Shown: positions 7,720 to 15,951 of the stretch, in pieces
Numbering within the stretch: the stretch's first letter is position 1
Layout: every line of letters starts with the position of its first letter
Source: Caulobacter sp. Root655
GTDB taxonomy: Bacteria; Pseudomonadota; Alphaproteobacteria; Caulobacterales; Caulobacteraceae
Length of the DNA: 64,000 bases
Direction: 5' to 3'
Assembly (NCBI RefSeq): GCF_001427665.1
Contig: NZ_LMHC01000025.1
Location: 124,001 to 188,000, forward strand
Notes under the pieces: generated by a model
What the model was told of the DNA's origin: nothing
Database searches by the model: none
What the model saw: only the letters and a program-made list of their open reading frames with translations
Translations under genes and position numbers: made by a program

Positions 7720-7897
7720 GGGAGCGTCTTGTTGCTGTCGCGTCGGAAAGTGACACGACCGGAACGCTGGCCCCTGAATGCGGTCGCAATAACCCGTCAA
7801 TCGGGCGATCTCGCCGCATAAACGGCGACCATGCGGCGAAGGCGGCGCTCCCAAGACCAGCTCAGGAACACCGCCTCGCGCCTCAGGCGAACATCAT

Positions 7898-8434
7898 CTA
7901 GTCGTTGATGATGTCGAAGATCAGGCCGGTGGCGATGGCCGCCAGCACATAGTCGTTACCCGTGCGGTACCAGTAATAACCGCGCGGGGGCGACCGCAGG
8001 CGATAGCGGCCGTAGTCGTGGATCACATAGCTGTCGCCACGATAGTAGGGTGGCAGGTAACCACCGCGACGCCATGAGCTGTAGCCGGGGCGGAAACCCG
8101 GGCGGCCATAGTAATAGGCCGGCGGCGGGCCGTAGCTCCAGCGATTGTTGTAGTAATAGCCATTGTGGCGGCCGTAGTCCCAGCGGTCATGCCGGTCCCA
8201 ACCGCGGTGGCGGCCATTGTCGTGGCGTCCGTCACGGTCGTCCCAGCGGCCGCGGTCATGGCGACCGTCTCGGTCGCCCCAGCGGTCGCCTCGGTCATGG
8301 CGGTCGCCTCGATCGTCACGATGGTCCCAACGGCCGCGATCCTGGGCGGCCGCGTCGTTCGCGACGACGGCCATCGGTCCGGCCACGGCGGCCACGGCGG
8401 CCACGGCGGCGATGGTGAGCAAAATGCGCTTCAT
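7898..8434 (-). CDS. RcnB family periplasmic protein
   Basis: The 178-aa protein has a signal peptide (MKRILLTIAAVAAVAAVAG, cleavage near AAA-QD). A strikingly His/Asp/Arg-rich middle follows, made of imperfect DRxDRHDRGDRWGDRDG-type repeats, then a Tyr/Gly/Pro-rich stretch. The C-terminus, YVIHDYGRYRLRSPPRGYYWYR then YVLAAIATGLIFDII, is the RcnB domain signature. RcnB of E. coli is a periplasmic protein affecting nickel/cobalt efflux, and the His/Asp-rich repeats could bind metal (inference). No rcnA-type transporter is adjacent. ATG 8434 is preferred over upstream in-frame codons because it begins the signal peptide. Confidence 0.85.
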   Translation of the reverse strand: MKRILLTIAAVAAVAAVAGPMAVVANDAAAQDRGRWDHRDDRGDRHDRGDRWGDRDGRHDRGRWDDRDGRHDNGRHRGWDRHDRWDYGRHNGYYYNNRWSYGPPPAYYYGRPGFRPGYSSWRRGGYLPPYYRGDSYVIHDYGRYRLRSPPRGYYWYRTGNDYVLAAIATGLIFDIIND

Positions 8435-8625
8435 ATCCGACGTCTCCTTGTCTGTCTGGCGATCCTGGGACCGCCAAGTCCCTCGACTTGACGCCAAGTT
8501 TCCGCCGACGCGGCTGAACCTGATCTGAACGGCGCCGTCAGGCTACGGTGCAATTGCCGGACGCCGAGCTTGGCGCGGGCGCCGGGCGCGACCATGTTGG
8601 ACCGGACATCATCAGGGAGCCAAGC

Positions 8626-9351
8626 ATGAGCGGTCCGATCGAACTCCACTACTGGCCCACGCCCAACGGCTGGAAGATCTCGGTGGCCCTGGAGGAGATG
8701 GGGCTGCCCTATACGATGATCCCCGTGAACATCGGTGTGGGCGACCAGTTCAAGCCGGACTTCCTGGCCATCAGCCCCAACAACCGCATGCCGGCCATCG
8801 TCGATCCCGACGGCCCCGACGGCCAGCCGATCTCGGTGTTCGAGTCCGGGGCCATCCTGCAGTACCTGGGCCGCAAGACCGGCAAGTTCTATGGGACCAG
8901 CGAGCGCGAGCGGGTCGATATCGACCAGTGGCTGATGTGGCAGATGGGCGGCCTGGGCCCGATGGCCGGCCAGACCCACCATTTCCGCCAGTACGCGGCC
9001 TCGATCGTCAGCGACCAGCGCCAGATCGCCTACGGCGCCGTCCGCTACACCAACGAGACCCACCGGCTCTACGGCGTGCTCAACAAGCAGCTGGCGGGGA
9101 AGGATTTCATCTGCGGCCAATTGTCCATCGCCGACTTCGCGTGCTGGGGATGGGTTGTGCCGTGGAAAAACCAGGGCATCATTCTCGAAGAGTTTCCGCA
9201 CTTGAAGGCGTGGTTCGAGCGCATGGCGGCCCGCGAGGCCGTGGAGCGCGGCTTCAAGCTGGGAGCTGAACTGCGCCGCCCGGCCTTGCAAACACCCGGA
9301 AAAGCGCAGGAAGAGGCCCGAAAAGTGCTGTTTGGCCAGCGCGCCCGTTAA
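8626..9351 (+). CDS. Glutathione S-transferase family protein (YfcG/YghU-like)
   Basis: The 241-aa cytoplasmic protein has a thioredoxin-fold N-terminal domain (IELHYWPTPNGWKISVALEE, about residues 5-24) and the cis-Pro segment NNRMPAIVDPDGPDG. ESGAILQYLGRKTGKF corresponds to the glutathione-binding Glu-Ser pair, followed by the helical C-terminal domain with GQLSIADFACWGWV. The pattern matches the nu-class YfcG/YghU group, which act as disulfide-bond reductases with glutathione. The start at 8626 is preceded by gggagccaagc. Divergent from the RcnB-like gene. A second, related copy lies at 41745. Confidence 0.9.
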   Translation: MSGPIELHYWPTPNGWKISVALEEMGLPYTMIPVNIGVGDQFKPDFLAISPNNRMPAIVDPDGPDGQPISVFESGAILQYLGRKTGKFYGTSERERVDIDQWLMWQMGGLGPMAGQTHHFRQYAASIVSDQRQIAYGAVRYTNETHRLYGVLNKQLAGKDFICGQLSIADFACWGWVVPWKNQGIILEEFPHLKAWFERMAAREAVERGFKLGAELRRPALQTPGKAQEEARKVLFGQRAR

Positions 9352-9539
9352 CGCGCTGTATACGGCGGTTTACATTCAGTAACACCAGTGAACGAGTCAT
9401 GTATTCATTGCGGGATGCTGGCTCGATTCATGATGTCGGCGCTCTTAACTATATGTTCAGCTGAGAAGGACTTCTCTGTCCCCAGGAGAGCTTGGTGCGG
9501 CCATGACGGCGGCGCGGGCTGGGAAGGGGAATTGAAGCC

Positions 9540-9818
9540 ATGCTGATGAGTATCGAACCGCCGACCGCCATCCACGGCATCCCGCTGCCGACCGTCGACA
9601 CCTCGGGCGACGAACTGTTCCGCATGGGCCTGCTGTACTCGACGGGCCAGGGCGGCGCGCCGCTGGACTATGTCTCGGCCCACATGCTGTTCAACCTGGC
9701 CGCCATGCGCGGTTCGGTCGAGGCCAAGGTCTATCGCAAGGAAATCTCGCAGGAGATGGCCAGCGAGGATGTCGCCGAAGCCCAGCGCCAGGCGCGCGAA
9801 TGGCTGGCCCACGGCTGA
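9540..9818 (+). CDS. Sel1-like repeat small protein
   Basis: The 92-aa cytoplasmic protein contains one and a half Sel1/TPR-like helical repeats. ELFRMGLLYSTGQGGAPLDYVSAHMLFNLAAMRGSVEA follows the family pattern (LG-type, GxGVPxDYxxAxxWFxLAAxxG). GGGGAA-type Shine-Dalgarno material (ggaaggggaattgaagcc) precedes ATG 9540; ATG 9546 is an alternative. Such proteins are usually scaffolds for protein-protein contacts. The 188 bp upstream hold a small inverted repeat (gagaaggacttctc) and one GATTC methylation site. Function unknown. Confidence 0.8.
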   Translation: MLMSIEPPTAIHGIPLPTVDTSGDELFRMGLLYSTGQGGAPLDYVSAHMLFNLAAMRGSVEAKVYRKEISQEMASEDVAEAQRQAREWLAHG

Positions 9819-9865
9819 ATCTGGCCTCCCTGCCATCGTGGTCGCGGTTGTGCTAGATTGACGGC

Positions 9866-10042
9866 ATGAAGCTGGAACCCGCCATCTTTGACGACCTGGA
9901 TGAAGCCGGCGACGCCGCAGCGATCGCCGAGGCCCGCGCCGAGATCGCGGCGGGCCAGTTCGTGAGCAACGAGGCCGTCGAGGCCTGGTTGTTGTCATGG
10001 GGAACGCCGAACAAGCTGCCTCCTCCCCGGGCTGGCGACTAA
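9866..10042 (+). CDS. Putative antitoxin of a RelE/ParE-type module
   Basis: This 58-aa ORF runs from ATG 9866 to TAA 10042, just upstream of a RelE/ParE-fold toxin gene. It begins MKLEPAIFDDLDEAGDAAAI. It has the C-terminal pattern IAAGQFVSNEAVEAWLLSWGT followed by Pro-rich residues. That pattern (acidic helix, G-x-F-V-x-x-x-x-V-x-x-WL-x-SWGT) is typical of short antitoxins encoded before RelE/ParE toxins. It would bind and neutralise the toxin and probably autoregulate. Size, order and spacing (42 bp) support the pairing. Which antitoxin superfamily it belongs to is uncertain. Confidence 0.8.
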   Translation: MKLEPAIFDDLDEAGDAAAIAEARAEIAAGQFVSNEAVEAWLLSWGTPNKLPPPRAGD

Positions 10043-10084
10043 CGCCCTACGCGCCGTGATCTAGCTCTGGGCGAGACTGAACGG

Positions 10085-10372
10085 ATGGCCGACACGTCTC
10101 CCCTTCGCGTGATCTGGTCTCCGAGAGCCGTTCGGGATCTCGCCGGTATCGACAGCTACATCAGTCAGTTCGCGCCCCTCGCGGCCCAACGCTTTACGGC
10201 TCGGCTGGTCTCGACGGTTCGCAGCCTTGCCACCCATCCAAACCGAGGTCGGCCGATAGGCGATGGCGTTCGCGAGCTGGTCGTGGTGAGGCCCTACCTT
10301 GTGGTCTATGAGGTCACGGGCGACCGTGTCGAAATCCTGCACATCAAGCACGGCGCGCAGCGGCCGGCCTGA
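10085..10372 (+). CDS. RelE/ParE family toxin
   Basis: The 95-aa protein has the RelE/ParE fold pattern. It starts with the strand LRVIWSPRAVRDLAGIDSYIS, then a helix, then RSLATHPNRGRPIGDGVRELVV and the final strands PYLVVYEVTGDRVEILHIKHGAQRP. The conserved Arg in the GVREL segment and the terminal I-x-H-G-x-Q-x-P are typical. ParE members inhibit gyrase and RelE members cleave mRNA; sequence reading alone does not decide which. It is encoded 42 bp after the 58-aa antitoxin. Confidence 0.88.
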   Translation: MADTSPLRVIWSPRAVRDLAGIDSYISQFAPLAAQRFTARLVSTVRSLATHPNRGRPIGDGVRELVVVRPYLVVYEVTGDRVEILHIKHGAQRPA

Positions 10373-10385
10373 GCGTTGATCCGCC

Positions 10386-11126
10386 TCAGTTTCCGCTGAC
10401 GCCGTTGATCGCGTAGCTGAAGCTGATCGGCAGCAGGTCCCGGAAGTACTGCTGCATGAACAGGCCCGCCTCGGACACCCCGCTGCGCGGCACATAGACG
10501 ATATCGAACCGGCGTAGCGGCACCAGGTCCGCCTTGCCGCTGGTCATCCCCGACAGCAGATCGGCCGTGCGCAGCATGGCGCGACCATTGGGGCCCCGGC
10601 GAATGATCACCACCGCGCTGCGCTTGGACGAATTCTTGAAGCCGCCGGCCTGGATCACCGCCCGCAGGGCGTCGCCGTCGCCGGCCATGTCGTAGACCCC
10701 CGGATTGCCGACTTCCCCGCCGACGAACACCTTCAGCGGCGCCGTCGACTTGATCGACACCTGGGCCTGGGGCCGCAGCAGCTGGCTGGAATAGGCCTGG
10801 GTGATCGACCCCTCCAGTTCGGCGATCGTGCGGTCGGCGGCCATCACCGGCGCGATCAGCGGCAAAGCGACGCGGCCGTCCGGCTGGACCACCACCGACT
10901 TGTTCAGCTCGACCGCCGAGGGCACGCTGACCTCGACCTCGTCGCCCGGATAGAACCGATAGTCCGGCTCCTGGTCGCTCCAGTCGGCATAGCCGATATC
11001 GGCGAAATTGGCCGTGGTGCGGGCGGTGGGCGTGATCGGCTCGCCGTCGACATGGCCGCAGGCGCTGAGCCCACTGGCCAGGAAGGGCAGGGCGAAAGCC
11101 GCGGTGAGAAGGGTGCGCCTGTGCAT
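10386..11126 (-). CDS. hfsD: Holdfast polysaccharide export lipoprotein (Wza-like)
   Basis: The 246-aa outer-membrane export protein has a lipoprotein signal (LSACG, Cys at residue 23) after a short hydrophobic stretch. The polysaccharide export domain starts at YRFYPGDEVEVSVP, with VQPDGRVALPLIAPVMA. An SLBB-like segment follows (KVFVGGEVGNPGVYDM, then ALRAVIQAGGF). It would form the outer-membrane channel for holdfast export together with HfsA and HfsB. It is divergent from hfsA across 86 bp that contain two GANTC sites. Gene assignment rests on the surrounding hfs genes. Confidence 0.92.
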   Translation of the reverse strand: MHRRTLLTAAFALPFLASGLSACGHVDGEPITPTARTTANFADIGYADWSDQEPDYRFYPGDEVEVSVPSAVELNKSVVVQPDGRVALPLIAPVMAADRTIAELEGSITQAYSSQLLRPQAQVSIKSTAPLKVFVGGEVGNPGVYDMAGDGDALRAVIQAGGFKNSSKRSAVVIIRRGPNGRAMLRTADLLSGMTSGKADLVPLRRFDIVYVPRSGVSEAGLFMQQYFRDLLPISFSYAINGVSGN

Positions 11127-11182
11127 GCGACAAGTCTTAACAGGAATGGGTAACGAAGCCTTAAGCGGCGGGCGGCCAGTCT

Positions 11183-11210
11183 GAGTCCCAAGATTGAACC
11201 CATCGGATTC
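11183..11210. promoter_or_regulatory. Two GANTC sites in the hfsD-hfsA divergent promoter region
   Basis: GAGTC (11183-11187) and GATTC (11206-11210) lie between the divergent hfsD and hfsA starts. GANTC is the target of the cell-cycle methyltransferase CcrM in Caulobacter, and clustered sites in promoters can make transcription depend on methylation state. A functional role here is inference. Confidence 0.5.
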
Positions 11211-11212
11211 GC

Positions 11213-12712
11213 ATGTCGACGACGAGCGCCTGGACCAGCGTGCCGCACGACCCGCCGTCGCGTAGCGACTGGGCGGCCCGCGCCCGCTATGCGCCGACCG
11301 ACTTCGTCACCCTGCTGTGGCGCGAGCGCTGGCTGATGCTGGGCGTGTTCCTGGCCATCTTCCTGATCGGCCTGGCCTTCGCCACCACGATGAAGAAGAC
11401 CTACACGGCCAGTTCCAGCCTGTTCGTCCGCCTGGGCCAGGAATATGTCTACGAGCCCCGGGCCGGCGACGCCGCCCGCGGCGCGGTGCCGGACGTCGAC
11501 CAGGTGATCCAGTCGGAATCGGAAATCCTCGGCAGCGGCGAGCTGCGCGAGCGGGTGATCCGCAAGGTCGGTTTCGCCCGGATCTTCCCGTCCAGCGCCG
11601 CCAAGTACGCCAGCGCCTCGCCCGAGGGGAAGCGCAAGCTGATCGCCGAGGGCCGCGACGCGGTGGCGCGCAGCCTGAAGATCGAGACCGCGCCCGACAA
11701 CTCGATCATCAGGCTGTCGTACCAGAACGAGGATCCCGAGGTCGCCGAGAAGGTGCTCAACACCCTGCTCGAAGAGTACCTGATCTATCGCCGCAGCCTG
11801 CTGATCGGCGGCGACGACAACGGCCTGGAGCGCCAGCGCGACCTGTTCGCCCAGAAGCTGGCCGAGAACGACACCGCCTACCAGGCCTTCCTGTCGGGCA
11901 ACGACATCGGCGACTTCACCGCCCAGAAGACCGCGCTGACCCAGCTGCAGGCCCAGGCCGAGTCCCAGAAATACGCCACCGAGGCGCAGCTCCAGGACCG
12001 CATGGGCCGTCTGGCCTCGGTGCAGGGCGAACTGGCCCGCACCCCGGCCGAGTCCGTGCTCTATCGCGACAGCGACATGTCGGCGAGCGGCAAGCTGGCC
12101 CAGCTGAAGCTGGATCGCGAGGGCCTGCTCTCGCGCTACCGTCCCGACGCCCAGCCGGTCCGCGACATCGAGGCCCAGATCGCCCAGCTGGAGCAGGGCG
12201 TGTCGTCGGGCCGCACCGCCGGCGACGGCGCCCGCCGCAGCGGTCCCAACCCGATCTGGCAGACCCTGCAGTCCACCCGCAACGATCTGTCGGCCGAGGT
12301 TGCCGCCCTGCAGCAGTCGCTGACCGCCTACACCCAGCAGGTCCAGGACGTGAACCAGCGCCTGCTGCGGCTGTCGTCGCTGGAGCCGACCTTCAACCAG
12401 CTGTCACGCGACCGCGACGTGCTGTCGACCAACGTCCGCGACTTCACGGTCAAGGAACAGCAGGACCAGGCCCAGCGCCAGATGTCGGCCGAGGGCAGCG
12501 ACAACATCCGCATCGTCCAGCGCGCCGTGGCCCCCTCGACGGGCAAGAGCCTGAAGAAGCCGATCCTGGTCCTGGCCTTCCTGTTCGCCGGCTTCACCGC
12601 CGCCTGCGCCGGCCTGGTGCGCATGCTGCTGCGGCCCGGCCTGCAGACCCCGGCCTCGGCCGCCCGCACCCTGAACCTGCCGGTGCTGGCCACGGCGAGC
12701 TACAAGCGCTGA
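11213..12712 (+). CDS. hfsA: Holdfast polysaccharide copolymerase/export protein (Wzz-like)
   Basis: The 499-aa inner-membrane protein has a cytoplasmic N-terminus, then the first transmembrane helix (LMLGVFLAIFLIGLAFATTM, about residues 41-60), and a long periplasmic Wzz-type domain. Coiled-coil segments extend from about residue 180 to 430, and the last helix is ILVLAFLFAGFTAACAGLV. The PSLEPTFNQLSRDRDVLSTNV-type segment is typical of the GNVR region of Wzc/GumC-like copolymerases. It lacks the C-terminal kinase domain, which is supplied separately by hfsB. It would couple HfsC polymerisation to HfsD export. Confidence 0.93.
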   Translation: MSTTSAWTSVPHDPPSRSDWAARARYAPTDFVTLLWRERWLMLGVFLAIFLIGLAFATTMKKTYTASSSLFVRLGQEYVYEPRAGDAARGAVPDVDQVIQSESEILGSGELRERVIRKVGFARIFPSSAAKYASASPEGKRKLIAEGRDAVARSLKIETAPDNSIIRLSYQNEDPEVAEKVLNTLLEEYLIYRRSLLIGGDDNGLERQRDLFAQKLAENDTAYQAFLSGNDIGDFTAQKTALTQLQAQAESQKYATEAQLQDRMGRLASVQGELARTPAESVLYRDSDMSASGKLAQLKLDREGLLSRYRPDAQPVRDIEAQIAQLEQGVSSGRTAGDGARRSGPNPIWQTLQSTRNDLSAEVAALQQSLTAYTQQVQDVNQRLLRLSSLEPTFNQLSRDRDVLSTNVRDFTVKEQQDQAQRQMSAEGSDNIRIVQRAVAPSTGKSLKKPILVLAFLFAGFTAACAGLVRMLLRPGLQTPASAARTLNLPVLATASYKR

Positions 12713-12740
12713 GGCTTGTCGGATTGACCCTGAACTCCGC

Positions 12741-12857
12741 TCATCCCGGCGAAAGCCGGGACCAGATCCCATGGCGGCGTGGATGATTGGACAAGCTCGG
12801 AGCCCTTGGCGTCAGCCCAGAACCATTCCATCTGGGTCCCGGCGTTCGCCGGGATGA
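12741..12857. repeat. Family C intergenic inverted repeat
   Basis: The left arm tcatcccggcgaaagccggg and the right arm cccggcgttcgccgggatga are inverted repeats, each with its own small hairpin. The element lies between hfsA and hfsB. A 20-base fragment of its left flank recurs after gatA. Confidence 0.85.
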
Positions 12858-12949
12858 GCGGGTGGTAGGCCTGAGCGCTTTCGTCGCCTTTCACGCGAAC
12901 GGATTTGGGCCTTAAGGTAAATGGACTTCAACGCGCGGCGATTCGGCGA

Positions 12950-13651
12950 ATGGTGGATTTGAACGTCGAGATGGCGGAGCTGTGGGGGTCCTTGGGCGCT
13001 CCCGCGCCCGGCCGCGCGCACGTCGTCCAGTTCGTTTCCGCCCGGCGCGGGGAGGGGACCTCGACCGCCGCCCGCGAATTCGCCCGCTTCGCCGCCAAGC
13101 GCGCCGGCCGCAAGACCTGGTTGATCGACCTGGACCTGGTCACTTCGCCGCAATACCAGGCCATCGCCGCCGACCCCGAGCGCTACGGCGTGCTGGGCGC
13201 GGGGGCTCCGGCCTCGCCCGACGGCTCGGCCTTCTTCACCGTCCAGCCGCCAGCCCCCAAGCCTGGCGGGGGCGTGTGGCCCGACGCCAAGTACCTGACC
13301 GCCCACAGCGTCGGCGGCCCGCGCTTCTGGGTGACGCGCTTCAACCGCGAGGCCCTGCGCGGCCGCCAGAAGGTCCATATCCTGCCCGGCGTCGAATACT
13401 GGGCCGCCCTGCGCCGCCACGCCGAGATCATCGTCGTCGACAGCCCCTCGGCCGACACCTCGCAGGCCGGCCTGACCCTGGCCCAGCACATGGACCAGAC
13501 CGTGATGGTGGTCAGCGCCCAGGAGGCCGACGTGCGGCCGCCGGGCCTGCTGCGCGACGCCCTGGCCTCGGCCGGCGGCCGCTGCGCCGGGGTGTTCTTC
13601 AACCAGGCCTCGGTCCAGCCGCCGAAGTTCCTGAAGGCCATCCTGCCGTGA
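12950..13651 (+). CDS. hfsB: Holdfast synthesis protein, CpsD/BY-kinase-like ATPase with degenerate P-loop
   Basis: The 233-aa cytoplasmic P-loop-fold protein is related to the kinase half of Wzc/CpsD. The N-terminal segment VDLNVEMAELWGSLGA precedes the nucleotide-binding strand VVQFVSARRGEGTSTAAREFA. The canonical Lys of G-x-G-K-[ST] is Thr here. WLIDLDL matches a Walker A' strand and EIIVVDSPSAD a Walker B strand. No C-terminal tyrosine cluster is visible. It probably regulates HfsA without ordinary kinase activity (inference). The start is uncertain: ATG 12950 is chosen, but a TTG at 12905 is in frame. The stop overlaps the hfsC start (gtga). Confidence 0.88.
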   Translation: MVDLNVEMAELWGSLGAPAPGRAHVVQFVSARRGEGTSTAAREFARFAAKRAGRKTWLIDLDLVTSPQYQAIAADPERYGVLGAGAPASPDGSAFFTVQPPAPKPGGGVWPDAKYLTAHSVGGPRFWVTRFNREALRGRQKVHILPGVEYWAALRRHAEIIVVDSPSADTSQAGLTLAQHMDQTVMVVSAQEADVRPPGLLRDALASAGGRCAGVFFNQASVQPPKFLKAILP

Positions 13652-14910
13652 GCGTCATGCGCGGGGCGGCCCCAGCCGCGCCGGTCAGGCTGACCTTCCC
13701 GCGGATCGCGCTGTTCGGCCTGGCCGTCTTCGCCCTGCTGCTGTTCAGCGGCGGCTGGGAGCTGCCGGTGGTCGGCGAGAACGCCACCGAGAGCGGCTCG
13801 GCCATCCTGCGTGTCGCCTATCTGCCGGCCTACGCCGCCGGTTTCGTCCTGATCGCCCTGCGGCCGGGCGCGGCCCTGCGGGTGCTGATCCGCCAGCCGT
13901 TCCTGCTGGCCGTGATGGCGATCGCCGTCGCCTCGCTGTTCTGGTCGGTGAACCCCGACCAGACGGTTCGGCGCTGTTTCGCCCTGGTCTGCACCACCCT
14001 GGGGGGCGTGGCCCTGGCGGCGCGGTTCCGGTGGCCGCGACTGGCCGAGGTGATGGGCGCCACCTTCGCGGTGCTGATCGTCGCCTGTTTCGTGGTCTGC
14101 CTGGCCGTGCCGCGCATCGGGGTGATGACCGAACTGTTTCCCGGCGCCTGGCGCGGCCTGTGGCGCGAGAAGAACGGCCTGGGCGGCATCATGGCCTTCG
14201 GCTTCTGCATCCTGTCGGCAGCGGCCCTGCTCAATCCTCGCCGCGCCCGGCTGTGGTGGACCTTCGCCGGACTGGCCGTGGTGCTGGTGCTGATGTCGAC
14301 CTCCAAGACCTCGCTGGTCTCGCTGATGCTGGGCGTCGGCGCCATCGGCTTCGTGCTGGTGGCCCGCCGGGGCCCGGCCGCCGGGGCCGCCGCCACCTGG
14401 GTCGGGGTAACCGGTATCGTCCTGCTGACCGCCTTCATCCTGTTCGCGGCCGACGTGTTCTTCGCCATCCTCGGCAAGGACGCCACCCTGACCGGCCGCA
14501 CCAAGATCTGGGCGGCGGTGATGCGCGAGGTCCAGGACCGACCCTGGCTGGGTTACGGCTACCAGGCGGTGTGGGGCGACAAGAGCGGCTGGGGCCCGTT
14601 CGCCTGGATCAGCAAGAACGCCGGCTTCCAGGCCCAGCACGCCCACAACAGCTGGCTGGAGCAATGGCTGGGCATGGGCCTGGTGGGGCTGATCGCCTGG
14701 GGGCTGTTCTACCTGCAGACCATGACCCTGGCGGTGATCGCCGTGTTCCGCGACCGGGGCGGCGCCTTGCTCGCCTTCCCGTTCCTGGTTGTCTACAGCC
14801 TGGTGGCCCTGACCGAGAGCATCGCGGTCACCTACAACGACTTCCGCTGGGTGCTGTTCGTGGCCTTCGCGACCAAGCTGGCGTTTCCCGACCGCGAGGT
14901 CGAGGCGTAG
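13648..14910 (+). CDS. hfsC: Holdfast polysaccharide polymerase (Wzy/O-antigen ligase-like)
   Basis: This polytopic membrane protein of about 420 aa has roughly eleven hydrophobic segments. The conserved polymerase loop reads LTGRTKIWAAVMREVQDRPWLGYGYQAVW, followed by AQHAHNSWLEQWLGMGLVG, which is the O-antigen ligase/polymerase signature with its H-x-x-x-L. It would polymerise holdfast repeat units on the periplasmic side. The GTG start at 13648 overlaps the hfsB stop (GTGA), giving translational coupling; ATG 13657 is an alternative. Known Caulobacter clusters carry hfsC next to hfsB, supporting the name. Confidence 0.88.
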   Translation: MSVMRGAAPAAPVRLTFPRIALFGLAVFALLLFSGGWELPVVGENATESGSAILRVAYLPAYAAGFVLIALRPGAALRVLIRQPFLLAVMAIAVASLFWSVNPDQTVRRCFALVCTTLGGVALAARFRWPRLAEVMGATFAVLIVACFVVCLAVPRIGVMTELFPGAWRGLWREKNGLGGIMAFGFCILSAAALLNPRRARLWWTFAGLAVVLVLMSTSKTSLVSLMLGVGAIGFVLVARRGPAAGAAATWVGVTGIVLLTAFILFAADVFFAILGKDATLTGRTKIWAAVMREVQDRPWLGYGYQAVWGDKSGWGPFAWISKNAGFQAQHAHNSWLEQWLGMGLVGLIAWGLFYLQTMTLAVIAVFRDRGGALLAFPFLVVYSLVALTESIAVTYNDFRWVLFVAFATKLAFPDREVEA

Positions 14911-15013
14911 GGACCTGTGGCGGGGGACGCACACCCATTCCACGGTCTGGACTAGCCTTGCACGAGCTTTGCCGTGAGTGTGTGTCCCCGTCCTACGCCC
15001 AGAGAGCTCTCGC

Positions 15014-15373
15014 ATGTTGCTGGCCGCCCAGATCGTCACCGGGATCGTCGCCTTGATCCACGTCTACATCGTCCTCCTGGAGACCGTGCTGTTCGACAGC
15101 CGGGGCAAGACGGTGTTCGGCCTGACGGACGAGGCGGCGGCGATCGTCAAGCCGGCGATGTCCAACCAGGGCTGCTACAACGGCTTCCTGGTCGCGGCCC
15201 TGGCGCTGGGCCTGTTCTGGCCGGCCCCTGCGGTGGCCAGGGCCTTCGCGGTCTTCGGCCTAGCCTGCGTCGCCGTGGCGGGTGTCTGGGGCGGGCTGAC
15301 GGTCAAGCGCGTGATCCTGTTGATCCAGACCCTGCCGGCGGTGGTGGGGCTGGGGCTGTGGTGGGCGGCGTAG
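15014..15373 (+). CDS. DUF1304 family membrane protein
   Basis: The 119-aa protein has about four transmembrane helices, starting MLLAAQIVTGIVALIHVYI. The conserved region contains ETVLFDSRGKTVFGLTDE and SNQGCYNGFLVAALALGL, which match DUF1304. Function of the family is not established. ATG 15014 is chosen because it opens directly on the first helix. It lies in the accessory stretch between the two holdfast arms. Confidence 0.85.
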   Translation: MLLAAQIVTGIVALIHVYIVLLETVLFDSRGKTVFGLTDEAAAIVKPAMSNQGCYNGFLVAALALGLFWPAPAVARAFAVFGLACVAVAGVWGGLTVKRVILLIQTLPAVVGLGLWWAA

Positions 15374-15416
15374 GGGGACGGTTGACCGCCGCCGTGGATC
15401 GCGCACCCTCCAGGCC

Positions 15417-15830
15417 ATGACTCGCACCATCACCCTGTGGGCGCTCGTCCTGGCCGTCGGCGCGTTCGTGCTGCAATGGCTGGAATACCGGTACCTGGCG
15501 CGGGCGTTCTCGCGCGAGATCTATGTCAGCCTGATCGGCGCGGCCTTCGCCGTCGGCGGCGTGTGGGTCGGCTGGAAGCTGGCTTCGAGAGCCGCGCCCG
15601 TCCCCTTCGCCCGCAACGTCGCGGCGGTGGCCTCGCTCGGCCTCACCGGCCAGGAGGTCAAGGTGCTGGAGCGACTGGCGGCGGGGCAGTCGAACAAGGA
15701 GATCGCCGCCGGCCTGGGCCTGTCGCCGAACACCGTGAAGACGCACATCGCCCACCTGTTCGAGAAGCTCGCCGTCAGCCGCCGCACCCAGGCAGTCAGC
15801 AAGGCGCGCGACCTGCACCTGATCCCATGA
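15417..15830 (+). CDS. Membrane-anchored LuxR-type DNA-binding regulator
   Basis: The 137-aa protein has two N-terminal transmembrane helices (TLWALVLAVGAFVLQWLEY and IYVSLIGAAFAVGGVWVGW, residues about 6-25 and 35-53). A linker and a LuxR/GerE helix-turn-helix follow (residues about 73-135: LTGQEVKVLERLAAGQSNKEIA, then LGLSPNTVKTHIAHLFEKL). There is no receiver or autoinducer-binding domain. It would act as a transcription factor tethered to the inner membrane. A DUF4199 membrane protein gene follows 121 bp downstream on the same strand, a plausible regulated partner. Confidence 0.9.
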   Translation: MTRTITLWALVLAVGAFVLQWLEYRYLARAFSREIYVSLIGAAFAVGGVWVGWKLASRAAPVPFARNVAAVASLGLTGQEVKVLERLAAGQSNKEIAAGLGLSPNTVKTHIAHLFEKLAVSRRTQAVSKARDLHLIP

Positions 15831-15951
15831 CGCCTAGGCTCACGGAGGAGAAAATCGGGCGACCGTCACGATCTCACCCTTTCGGGCGATGGCTTCGAAG
15901 GCGATGGCGCGCTCATCCTGATGGTTGTCGCAATCAAAGGACGCCAAGCGC

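Noticed and set aside
8023..8528. Several ORFs overlapping the RcnB-like gene
   Set aside because: They are by-products of its repetitive His/Asp/Arg codons in other frames.
13183..15039. 618-codon minus-strand ORF opposite hfsB/hfsC
   Set aside because: Gln/His/Gly-rich antisense frame; the sense genes have membrane helices and motifs.
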